Assembly: GCA_023420415.1 (NCBI GenBank)
Contig: JAEZWF010000033.1
Coordinates: 124,001 to 188,000 of the forward strand
Direction of reading: 5' to 3'
Source: Actinomycetes bacterium
GTDB taxonomy: Bacteria > Actinomycetota > Actinomycetes > Actinomycetales > Dermatophilaceae
Length of the DNA stretch: 64,000 nt
Shown here one piece after another: positions 1 to 8,683 of this stretch (position 1 is its first letter; the number at the start of each line of letters is the position of its first letter). Under the pieces are notes generated by a model. The model was not told the origin of the DNA. It saw only the letters and a program-made list of their open reading frames with translations, and ran no database searches. The translations under genes were made by a program, and so were the position numbers.

Positions 1-2
1 TC

Positions 3-3000
3 GCGTCCGGCAACGTCGTGCGCTTCGTGCCCAAGGACCGCACGCCGACCTCGCCCCAGCAGGTGACGGTGGAGTATGCCGTGTACCCGCTGGGTGCCAA
101 GGAGAAGGCCACCACCGGACGCATCAGCGTGACGGTCATGCCGTTGCCGACGCAGCAGACCCCGAACCAGCCGCCGGTCGCGCGCAGCTTCTCCACCAGC
201 GTCACCGCGGGTGACCCGCTCACCATCACCGTGCCCAGCTCGGGCGTCGACCCCGACGGTGACAGCGTGACCGTCGTCGGGCTGACCGGCGCCGACGCGG
301 GCGCGGTCGACCTCAAGTACGGGCGGGTGACCGGTTTCGGTCCTTCGACGATCAAGTACGAGGCCTACCCGACGTCCGCGGGCACGGAGGTGCTCAACTA
401 CGTCGTGCGCGACCGGTTCGGCGCCACCAGCACGGGCTTCGTGCGCATCGGCGTCGTGCAGCCGGGCGACCCGCAACCGCCCGTGGCGGTCGAGGACGAG
501 GTCCGCGCCAAGCCGGGCAAGCGGGTGACCGTCGACGCCACGCAGAACGACCTCATCGCCCGTGGCGACAGCGTCGACCTGCTCTACAAGGCGCCCAACA
601 ACTCCGAGGCCGAGCTGAAGAAGTGGAAGGTCGACGAGGCCAACACCTACTTCACGACCACGGTGCCCGAGGCCAAGGCCGGCGTGCAGGTGCTCAACTA
701 CGGCATCAGCAACGGGCTGTTCGACCCGAGCAAGTCGACCATCACCGTCATCCCCGACCCGACGGCGAAGAACCCGCCGGTCGCGGTCGACGACACCGCC
801 AAGCCCAAGCAGGGTGACACGACCACCACCGTCGACGTGCTGGCCAACGACCGCGACATCGACGGCGCGCGTGAGTCGCTCAAGGTCACCGATGTGCTCT
901 CACCCGACGGCACCATCGTCGAGAACGGCACCAAGGTCCAGGTCGCCGTCAAGCCCTACCCCTACACCGTCCCCTACGTCATCACCGACGAGGACGGCCT
1001 CACCGGCATGGCCCTGATCTACGTGCCGACCGGCGACGCCGGCCTGCCCTTCGTGGTGTCGGGCGCACTGATCCAGATGGACAAGGACTCCACCAAGAGC
1101 GTCAAGCTCTCGGACTACGTGAAGTCGCCGCGGGCCCGGGTCGTGAGCCTGACGACCGCCGACAACGTGAGCGCGTCGCCCTCCGACAAGCTGCGGGCCG
1201 AGGCCGACGGTCGATCCGGCCTGCGCCTCACCTCCTCCGGCGGCTACGTCGGACCTGCCTCGGTGATGCTCGAGGTCAGCGACCAGGAGACGGTGGAGCA
1301 GAAGGACTTCAAGACGGCATACGTCTCGATCCCGGTGCAGATCGGGCCCAAGATCCCGCTCCTGCGCTGCCCGAACTACTCGGTCAAGCTCAACGCCGGC
1401 GGCCTGCCGCGCAGCATCGACATCCCGACCCTGTGCCACGCGTGGGTGCCGATCGGCATGACCCTCGACGACGTCACGTTCGAGAGCAACTGGAAGACCG
1501 AGGCCAAGGGCGTCGACCTGACGCGCACCGGCAACGGCAACCGCACGGTCGAGCTCAAGGCCGGCGACAAGGCACCCAGCAGCAACGACGGCCGGGTGTC
1601 GGTGAAGGCCCGCGGTGGGCCCGAGTCGCTCATCGCCGTCACCGTGCTCGGGGCCGACGACGGCACGGTCGACGACAGCAACCCGCTGGCCAGCCTGGGG
1701 CCGCCGCGGCTGCGTCCGTTCACCGTGACCGGGTTGAATGCCGGGTCGTCGACGACGATCGACCTGCGCGGCTACCTCGACTCGCCACTGGAGTCGCCCA
1801 AGTGCGCCATCTCCTCGGCGGCCGCATCCGGGGCCCGGGGCCTCAGCACATCGTTCTCCGGCTGCACCCTCACGGTCACCGCCACTGGTGAGGCCCGCGG
1901 CCAGGGCTCGATCCTCGTCTCGGTCAGCGACGGCCGCCCCGGCCTGGACGCCACCGGACGCGGCACCGTCACCGTCCTCGGCAAGCCGGACGCCCCGGTC
2001 AGCGTCACCGCCCAGGCCGACCGGGTCAGCGGCGGGTTCGCCCGCGTCCGCTGGGCCCCCCCGGCCAGCGACGGTGGCAGCCCCATCACCCACTACCTTG
2101 TGCAGGGCAACGGCCCGGGCGCCAAGACCACCCAGTGCTCGGCGTCGCCGTGCACCATCACCGGCCTCACCAACGGCGAGACCTACACCTTCACCGTGGT
2201 CGCGGTGAACGCGATCGGGCAGAGCCCGCCCAGCCGGGCGAGCAACCCGGTCAAGCCGGACACCCTGCCCAACGCCGTCGGCGGTGTGCGGATGGTCAGC
2301 CGCGATGACCGCACCCTCACCATCGGTTGGCAGGCGCCGGCCAAGAAGGGCAGCGACGTCAAGACGTACGAGGTGCGCGTCACGGACACCACCAACGGCA
2401 CGCTCAAGGCCAAGCAGGTCGCCGCGCCCACCCTGCAGGCCGCCATCGGCGGACTGGTCAACGACAACGAGCAGTCGGTGCGGGTGCGAGCCAAGAACGA
2501 CCTGGGCTGGGGCCCGTTCGGCCCGGCCGTGAAGATGCAGTCGGCGGGCACGCCGCCGGCCGTCCCGGCGCCCCGGGTGACGAACTCGGGCACCGGCCCG
2601 GCGGCCGGATCGTCACGCCTGACGATCTCGTGGCAGGCGGTGCGCCCCAACGGTCCGCCGCTGACGAAGTACACCGTCTACCAGAGCCGCAACGGTGGGG
2701 GGTGGAAATCCATCGGGACCACGTCGCCCGGCACTCGCAGCCTGGGCCACACCACCGTCTACGACGGCGCGAAGTACCGCTACGTCGTCACCGCCACCAA
2801 CGGCGGCAACAAGGAAGGACCCAAGGCCAACCCGACGTCGTTCTCCTCCATCGGCATCCCGCAGGCACCCGGTCGACCGAGCGTCACGACGCCGCGGGCG
2901 GACTACAAGGCGGTCGTCCGCGTCGCCGTGCGCGACTCGCGGTCGGCACGCTTCACCCAGCTGCAGTGGAAGAACAGCAACGGGCGCACCGGCACGGTCA

Positions 3001-3716
3001 GCTGTGGCTGTGCGGAGGGCTCGACCAGGGAGTTCGTCATCAGCGGTCTCAACACGAGCAACCAGACCCTGCAGGTGCGGGCCTACAACGGCACCAACTG
3101 GTCGTCCTGGTCCGGCTCGAGCAACACCTACCGCGCCTACGGTCCGACCAAGACGCCGACGGGGCTTCGGTCCGACGGCAACTCCAAGGACAAGAACGTC
3201 ACCTGGCGGTGGAGCCTGCCGACCAACGGTCGGCCCATCACCAGGGTCCAGGTGGAGGGGGCGGTGAACCGCACGTTCAACAGCGCCCAGACCTCGGTGA
3301 CGATCAGCAACAAGGCCCCCGGCACCTACCGGCTCAGGGTCAAGGCCTACTCCGCTGCGGGCTGGTCGTCCTACACGGGGTACGTCACCGGCAAGGTCGC
3401 GCCACCCAACCCCAAGGTCAACGTGAGCAAGGGCGCCCGGGGCCACTCCAGCCGCGGGTCGTGCGCGTCGGCCAGCTCCCTGTGCTGGAAGGTCAACGTC
3501 GGGATCAGCAACTTCCCGCCGGGTTCGTCGTGGACCGTCTCCTGCCGGAGCACCAGGACCGACACCTTCACCTCCAGCGGTCGCCTGACGGTGGGGTCGA
3601 ACGGCAGCAGCTACCGCTGGCCGGGCAGCTGCTACTTCGGCAGCAACGTCGGCACGGTGTACGTCACCTTGAGGAACGGCTCCGGGAGCCATACCGGGTC
3701 CGTCTACTGGGGTTGA
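3..3716 (+). CDS. Large Ig-like/fibronectin type III repeat protein, 5' end outside window
   Basis: The reading frame is open to the first base of the window, so the N-terminus (and any signal peptide) is missing; about 1,238 residues are visible. The first half has tandem bacterial Ig/cadherin-like domains, recognisable by the repeated pattern PPVAxDD...DVLANDxD and VLNYxxxD (about residues 50-330). From about residue 655 there are four or five fibronectin type III domains (PDAPVSV...RWAPPASDGGSPITHY is the first). The C-terminal 100 residues contain four Cys and end SGSVYWG, with no LPXTG sorting motif and no transmembrane helix. It lies 100 bp upstream of a MoxR-DUF58-transglutaminase-like-EccC-WXG100 series, so a surface or secreted role linked to that system is likely. 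The function itself is inferred. Confidence 0.85.
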   Translation, partial: ASGNVVRFVPKDRTPTSPQQVTVEYAVYPLGAKEKATTGRISVTVMPLPTQQTPNQPPVARSFSTSVTAGDPLTITVPSSGVDPDGDSVTVVGLTGADAGAVDLKYGRVTGFGPSTIKYEAYPTSAGTEVLNYVVRDRFGATSTGFVRIGVVQPGDPQPPVAVEDEVRAKPGKRVTVDATQNDLIARGDSVDLLYKAPNNSEAELKKWKVDEANTYFTTTVPEAKAGVQVLNYGISNGLFDPSKSTITVIPDPTAKNPPVAVDDTAKPKQGDTTTTVDVLANDRDIDGARESLKVTDVLSPDGTIVENGTKVQVAVKPYPYTVPYVITDEDGLTGMALIYVPTGDAGLPFVVSGALIQMDKDSTKSVKLSDYVKSPRARVVSLTTADNVSASPSDKLRAEADGRSGLRLTSSGGYVGPASVMLEVSDQETVEQKDFKTAYVSIPVQIGPKIPLLRCPNYSVKLNAGGLPRSIDIPTLCHAWVPIGMTLDDVTFESNWKTEAKGVDLTRTGNGNRTVELKAGDKAPSSNDGRVSVKARGGPESLIAVTVLGADDGTVDDSNPLASLGPPRLRPFTVTGLNAGSSTTIDLRGYLDSPLESPKCAISSAAASGARGLSTSFSGCTLTVTATGEARGQGSILVSVSDGRPGLDATGRGTVTVLGKPDAPVSVTAQADRVSGGFARVRWAPPASDGGSPITHYLVQGNGPGAKTTQCSASPCTITGLTNGETYTFTVVAVNAIGQSPPSRASNPVKPDTLPNAVGGVRMVSRDDRTLTIGWQAPAKKGSDVKTYEVRVTDTTNGTLKAKQVAAPTLQAAIGGLVNDNEQSVRVRAKNDLGWGPFGPAVKMQSAGTPPAVPAPRVTNSGTGPAAGSSRLTISWQAVRPNGPPLTKYTVYQSRNGGGWKSIGTTSPGTRSLGHTTVYDGAKYRYVVTATNGGNKEGPKANPTSFSSIGIPQAPGRPSVTTPRADYKAVVRVAVRDSRSARFTQLQWKNSNGRTGTVSCGCAEGSTREFVISGLNTSNQTLQVRAYNGTNWSSWSGSSNTYRAYGPTKTPTGLRSDGNSKDKNVTWRWSLPTNGRPITRVQVEGAVNRTFNSAQTSVTISNKAPGTYRLRVKAYSAAGWSSYTGYVTGKVAPPNPKVNVSKGARGHSSRGSCASASSLCWKVNVGISNFPPGSSWTVSCRSTRTDTFTSSGRLTVGSNGSSYRWPGSCYFGSNVGTVYVTLRNGSGSHTGSVYWG

Positions 3717-3816
3717 CCCCGGTGACCACGACGACCGCCACCGTCACCACGAAGCCGGCCACGCGGCATACCCAGCACGCACGAATCCACAACAAAGAGA
3801 ACGGAAAGCAACAGCG

Positions 3817-4785
3817 ATGACTGTCACGAACGAGCAAGCTCAGTGGTTTGCGCAAGCGTTCACGCAGATGGTGGACAACTGTGACCGCGCGGTGCTGGGC
3901 AAGCAGCACGTCATCCGCCTCGCGTTGACCTGCATGCTCTCCGAGGGGCACCTGCTGCTCGAGGACTTCCCGGGCACGGGCAAGACCCAGCTCGCGCGGG
4001 CGATGGCGGGCACCGTGCAGGGCACCAACAGCCGCATCCAGTTCACGCCCGACCTGCTGCCCAGTGACGTCACGGGCGTGACGATCTTCGACCCGAGCAA
4101 GCAGACCTTCGACTTCCACCCAGGCCCGATCTTCGCCAACATCGTGCTGGCCGACGAGATCAACCGCGCCTCGCCGAAGACGCAGTCGGCGCTGCTGGAG
4201 GTCATGGAGGAGGGCCGCGTCACCGTCGACGGGGTGCGGCACGAGGTGGGCGAGCCGTTCATGGTCATCGCCACCCAGAACCCGATCGAGCAGGCCGGCA
4301 CCTACCGGCTGCCCGAGGCGCAGCTCGACCGGTTCCTCATGAAGACGTCGCTGGGCTATCCCGACCACGAGGCGACGGTGGCGGTGTTGGCCGACGCCAA
4401 GACCCGTGACCGCACGTCGGTCCTCGAGCCGGTGGTGACCTCGAACGTGGTCGTCGAGATGGCCAAGCTGGCCGATGAGGTCCACGTGGACCCGGCCATC
4501 CTGGCCTACGTCTCCCGCATCGCGGAGGAGTCGCGCCGGCACGTGTCGGTCAAGCTGGGGTTGTCGGTGCGCGGCTGCCTGGCCTTCGTGCGGTGTGCCA
4601 AGACCTGGGCAGCCAGCCAGGGGCGCACGCACGTCATCCCCGACGACATCAAGCTGCTCGCCGGCCCGGTCCTCAACCACCGGTTGCTGCTGACGGCCGA
4701 GGCGCAGTTCGCCAACATCACCGTCGACCAGGTCATCGGCCAGATCCTGTCCGAGGTCGCGCCGCCGGCAGAGCGAGTCGCCTGA
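3817..4785 (+). CDS. MoxR family AAA+ ATPase
   Basis: 322 residues, the usual MoxR length. MoxR ATPases act as chaperones that assemble or activate partner complexes and are typically encoded beside DUF58 and transglutaminase-like genes, as here. Walker A is DFPGTGKT at about residues 49-56, Walker B is IVLADEINRAS at about 109-119, and the sensor region IATQNPIEQAGTYRLPEAQ starts near 151. The ATG follows an AGAACGGAAAG purine stretch. The stop codon is 2 bp before the DUF58 start, so the two are almost certainly translated from one mRNA. The client protein is not known; the neighbouring secretion ATPase or Ig/Fn3 protein are candidates by context. Confidence 0.93.
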   Translation: MTVTNEQAQWFAQAFTQMVDNCDRAVLGKQHVIRLALTCMLSEGHLLLEDFPGTGKTQLARAMAGTVQGTNSRIQFTPDLLPSDVTGVTIFDPSKQTFDFHPGPIFANIVLADEINRASPKTQSALLEVMEEGRVTVDGVRHEVGEPFMVIATQNPIEQAGTYRLPEAQLDRFLMKTSLGYPDHEATVAVLADAKTRDRTSVLEPVVTSNVVVEMAKLADEVHVDPAILAYVSRIAEESRRHVSVKLGLSVRGCLAFVRCAKTWAASQGRTHVIPDDIKLLAGPVLNHRLLLTAEAQFANITVDQVIGQILSEVAPPAERVA

Positions 4786-4787
4786 CC

Positions 4788-6251
4788 ATGAGCCGAGACG
4801 ACGTTCCCGACAGCGGGGACGCCGAGCACACGACGCGGCGGTCGGACCTGAAGAAGGGACGCCGTCGGAGCCGTGGCGCGTCCGGGTCCCCCCTCACCGC
4901 GCCACCGCCGTATGCCGCGGAGGGCACGGGCGGCAGTGCGACTCGCCCGCGGCGGCTGCCCAGCCTGCCCAGCATCACCGTCACGCGGCCGAAGCTGCCG
5001 ACGTTCGTCACCCAGACCGGTGAACGGGTCGGCGGGTTGCTGGCCGAGCGCACCGAACCGGTGCGGGCCGCGACCCGGCCGGTGTGGGCACCGGTGCTGG
5101 AGTTCTTCCGGTGGGTGTCACCGCTGGGGTGGACGATCGCGGCCCTCGGGGTCGTCTGCTGGGTCGTCGCGGCCTACACCGACTGGCAGGAGTGGGCGAT
5201 GATCGGCGTGGCCGCGGTCGCGCTGGTCGTGTGCTGCCTGCTGCTCGCGCTCGGTCGCACCCGCGTGCGGATCGACACCGAGGTGGAGCCGCTGCGGGTC
5301 AGCGTCGGCGAGCCCTCGACGGGCCGCATCCTGGTGACGAACGAGTCCCGGCGCGGCATGCTGCCGCTGCTGGTCGAGCTGCCCGTCGGGGTCAGCGCCG
5401 CCCGCTTCACGTTGCCACCACTGGGATCCGGCAAGGTGCACGAGGAGCTCTTCGTCGTGCCGACCGAGCGACGCGGTGTCATCGCCGTCGGGCCGGCGTC
5501 GACCGTCCAGGGTGACCCGCTCGGCCTCGTGCGCCGCACCGAGCGCTGGACCGACATCACCGAGCTGTACGTGCACCCGCGCACCATCTCCTTGGAAAGC
5601 CTCGGCTCGGGTCTGCTGCGTGACCTCGAGGGCGAGACGACGCAGGAGATGTCGATGTCCGACCTCGCCTTCCACGCGCTGCGCGAGTACCAGCCCGGCG
5701 ACGACCGGCGGTACATCCACTGGCGCTCCTCGGCCAAGGCCGGCCGCCTGCTGGTGCGCCAGTTCCTCGACACCCGGCGCTCCCACCTCACGATGATCGT
5801 GGACGCGGACCCGGACAAGTACGACGGCGGCGAGGACGACGCCGAGACCGCGATCTCGGTCGCCGCGTCCCTGGCGGTGCGGGCGCACATGGACGAGCAG
5901 GACTTCACGGTGCTGTGCCGCGACCGCAGCGCCTCGCGCACCAGCGCACCACTGGCGCTGGACGAGCTCGCCAGGGTCGAGCTCGGCACGAGCGACCTCT
6001 ATGCCCAGGCGGGCGAAGGCCTGGCCCTGGCCCCCGACACCTCGATGGCCGTCCTCATCACGGGCACGGCCACCCCCTTCATCCAGGTGCAGCGCGCCCT
6101 CGGCCGGTTCGAGACCGAGGTGCTCAAGGTCGCGCTGACCATCGACAGCCGGCAGCGCGTCGGCGTCAAGAACGTCGGAGGGCTCACCCTCATGAACATC
6201 CACCGCCTCGATGACCTGCGGGCGGTCCTGGCAGGAGTGATGGCGGCATGA
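4788..6251 (+). CDS. DUF58 domain membrane protein
   Basis: 487 residues from the ATG 2 bp after moxR; a longer open frame upstream overlaps moxR and is rejected. The first 105 residues are Pro/Arg-rich and probably cytoplasmic. Two membrane helices follow (about 108-158), then an extracytoplasmic beta-rich region. The DUF58 signature RRYIHWRSSAKAGRLLVRQF lies near residues 303-325, with a vWA-like segment after it. DUF58 proteins accompany MoxR ATPases and are thought to be their partners or substrates. The gene overlaps the next by 4 bp (ATGA), so translational coupling is expected. Confidence 0.9.
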   Translation: MSRDDVPDSGDAEHTTRRSDLKKGRRRSRGASGSPLTAPPPYAAEGTGGSATRPRRLPSLPSITVTRPKLPTFVTQTGERVGGLLAERTEPVRAATRPVWAPVLEFFRWVSPLGWTIAALGVVCWVVAAYTDWQEWAMIGVAAVALVVCCLLLALGRTRVRIDTEVEPLRVSVGEPSTGRILVTNESRRGMLPLLVELPVGVSAARFTLPPLGSGKVHEELFVVPTERRGVIAVGPASTVQGDPLGLVRRTERWTDITELYVHPRTISLESLGSGLLRDLEGETTQEMSMSDLAFHALREYQPGDDRRYIHWRSSAKAGRLLVRQFLDTRRSHLTMIVDADPDKYDGGEDDAETAISVAASLAVRAHMDEQDFTVLCRDRSASRTSAPLALDELARVELGTSDLYAQAGEGLALAPDTSMAVLITGTATPFIQVQRALGRFETEVLKVALTIDSRQRVGVKNVGGLTLMNIHRLDDLRAVLAGVMAA

Positions 6252-8683
6252 GCGCCAGCGCCAACCCGCTGCGGGCACCGCAGGACGCCCTCCTGCCCCA
6301 GGAGCGCAGCCGCGCCGAGCGTGCGGCCGAGCGGCGCGAGCGGCTGCTGCCGACCCGCGACGACCTGGTCGACGCCGGCTTCACCGTCCTGCTCATCGGG
6401 CTCGCGCTCGTCGGGTTCCGCACCGTGTTCTTCGGCTGGGAGTGGATCCTCGCCGCGGTGGGCGGCATCCTGCTCGCGCTCGTCGTGACGCACCTCGTCA
6501 CGGCATACAAGCTCCCCGCGGTCGTCACTCTCGTCGGCCTCGTCGTCGTCTACTTCCTCTTCGGTGGGCCGCTGGCCGTGCGCGGCGACCTGGCGCTCGG
6601 GGTCTTCCCGACCGGTCGCACGTTCGCCGACCTGGCGAGCACCGCGGTCCACGGCTGGAAGCGGCTGCTCACCCTCCTGCCCCCGGTCGACGCGACCGCC
6701 GAGCTGGTCGCGATCCCGTTCATCGTCGCCCTGGTGGGCACCGCGCTGACCTACGGCTTCGCCCGCAGTGGCTACCGCATCTACGCGGTGGCCGTCCCGC
6801 CCCTCGTCGTGCTCGCGCTCGTGATCGTCCTGGGCACGCTCCAGCCGGCCTCCCTCCTGGCCCAGGGCGTGGTCTTCGCGCTCGGGCTGATCGGGTGGCT
6901 GGTCGTGCGCGGCGCCCGCACCCGGGCACCGCTGCAGAACGGTGCCGGACGGGGCGCTCGGGCCGGGATCGGTGCCGGCCTGCTCGTGCTCGCCGGTGTC
7001 ATCGGCCTCGTGGGTGGCCCGCTCGCGCCGGGCACCCAGCCCGAGCTGCGCAAGGTGGCCCGCACCGAGGTCGTGCCGCCGTTCGACATCGCCCAGTTCC
7101 CGAGCCCGCTCGCCGGGTTCCGCCAGTACACCGAACCCAACGAGGCCAAGCTGTGGGACAAGCCGCTGCTCACGGTCAAGGGCGCTCCTGCGGGCACGCC
7201 GCTGCGGTTCGCCACGCTCGACAGCTACGACGGCACCGTCTGGGGCGCCGGCCAGCGTGCGAGCGAGGACTCGGCCGACCCGGGCACCGCCTTCCAGCAG
7301 GTTGGCGAGCGGGTGGCGCCGCGGGGTGAGGGCAAGCCCGCGACCATCGAGGTGACGGTGCCGGAGGGTGGGTACACCGACGTGTGGCTGCCCACCATCG
7401 GCCAGGTGACCGGCGTGAAGTTCGGCGGCACCCGCCAGGACCTGCTCGCCTCCCGGCTGTGGCTGAACATCGACACGAGCACCGCGATCGTCCCCGACCG
7501 GCTGCGCTCGGGTGACCGCTACACCATGCAGGTCCTGCTGCCGGGCAAGGTCGTCCAGCAGAAGCTGCCGGAGTCGTTCAACCCGGCCAGCGGTGACCTC
7601 GTGCCCGACCAGGAGCTGAGCTTCCTCGACGCCAAGCTCGAGAGCTGGACCAGCAACGCCGAGGGCGCCTGGTCGCAGTTCCTGGCCATCGCGAACGCGA
7701 TGAAGAGCGACGGCGCCTACACCGACGGTGGTACCAAGAACAGCGTCGAGAGCTACTACCTGGCCGGCCACTCCTTCGGCCGGCTCACGCGGTTCGTGGG
7801 GGTCACCCAGCTGGCGGGCAACGACGAGCAGTATGCCGCCACGCTCGCCCTGGCGGCCAACCGCCTGTCCATCCCCACCCGCGTGGTCATGGGGGCGCAG
7901 CTGCCGCAGGACGGCGTCGTCCGGGGCAGGAACGTCCACGCCTGGGTGGAGGTGCAGGACACCGACGGGCAGTGGATCCCCATCATGCCCAACACCTTCC
8001 TGCCCGACCGCAACCAGAAGCCCAACCAGCTGCAGTCCAAGACCGAGCAGCAGAAGGTCGGCGCCCAGGTGCCGCCGCCGGCCGGGGTGAACCCGCCGAG
8101 CGTGCTGCAGGGACCGGACCAGGCGCAGAACGCCGTCAACCTCAAGAAGCCGCCGAAGAAGCTCTTCGACCCCTCGGCGTGGCCGACGTGGTTGCGGTGG
8201 CTTGTCTTCTACGTGCTGCTGCCGCTGCTGGTCCTCTTCGCCCTCTACTGGGCCATCCGCGGAGCCAAGGCGTGGCGGCGAGGCCGGCACGCCCAGCGCG
8301 GACCGACGCCGACCCGGGTGGCGTGGGCGTGGGACGACCTGGTGCGCACCGCACGCAGCTTCGGCGAGAAGGTGCCCAAGCGGGCCACCCGGCTGGAGCA
8401 GGCGGCCGCCCTCGAACGCATCCCCGCGGCGCACGAGCTGGCGGTGCGGGCCAACGCCCACATCTTCGGCCCGGGTGTTCCCTCGGACGAGGAGGCGGCG
8501 GCCTACTGGGCATCGGTCAACGAGGCGCGCAGCGACCTGCGTTCCAACGTCGACTTCTGGCGCAGGCTGCGTGCCGACATCGACCCGCGCCCGCTGTTCA
8601 CCCGCGGACCCCAGACCGGTGACCAGCAGTCGTTGCGGTCGCGAATTCCGTTGTCCTTCAACCGAAAGGCCACCGCCTCGTGA
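6248..8683 (+). CDS. Membrane transglutaminase-like (TgpA-type) protein with degenerate active site
   Basis: 811 residues. Several N-terminal membrane helices (about 40-260) are followed by a large extracytoplasmic region holding a transglutaminase-like core, then one helix (about 648-668) and a cytoplasmic tail. This is the architecture of TgpA-type proteins encoded with MoxR and DUF58. The active-site segments align well, but two of three catalytic residues are replaced. The Cys motif G-x-C-x-Q reads GNDEQYAA (Asp526 in place of Cys), His564 is kept in NVHAWVEV, and the Asp position reads WIPIMPN (Met580). It is therefore probably a non-enzymatic scaffold or binding protein. It overlaps its neighbours on both sides by 4 bp. 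Confidence 0.88.
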   Translation: MSASANPLRAPQDALLPQERSRAERAAERRERLLPTRDDLVDAGFTVLLIGLALVGFRTVFFGWEWILAAVGGILLALVVTHLVTAYKLPAVVTLVGLVVVYFLFGGPLAVRGDLALGVFPTGRTFADLASTAVHGWKRLLTLLPPVDATAELVAIPFIVALVGTALTYGFARSGYRIYAVAVPPLVVLALVIVLGTLQPASLLAQGVVFALGLIGWLVVRGARTRAPLQNGAGRGARAGIGAGLLVLAGVIGLVGGPLAPGTQPELRKVARTEVVPPFDIAQFPSPLAGFRQYTEPNEAKLWDKPLLTVKGAPAGTPLRFATLDSYDGTVWGAGQRASEDSADPGTAFQQVGERVAPRGEGKPATIEVTVPEGGYTDVWLPTIGQVTGVKFGGTRQDLLASRLWLNIDTSTAIVPDRLRSGDRYTMQVLLPGKVVQQKLPESFNPASGDLVPDQELSFLDAKLESWTSNAEGAWSQFLAIANAMKSDGAYTDGGTKNSVESYYLAGHSFGRLTRFVGVTQLAGNDEQYAATLALAANRLSIPTRVVMGAQLPQDGVVRGRNVHAWVEVQDTDGQWIPIMPNTFLPDRNQKPNQLQSKTEQQKVGAQVPPPAGVNPPSVLQGPDQAQNAVNLKKPPKKLFDPSAWPTWLRWLVFYVLLPLLVLFALYWAIRGAKAWRRGRHAQRGPTPTRVAWAWDDLVRTARSFGEKVPKRATRLEQAAALERIPAAHELAVRANAHIFGPGVPSDEEAAAYWASVNEARSDLRSNVDFWRRLRADIDPRPLFTRGPQTGDQQSLRSRIPLSFNRKATAS

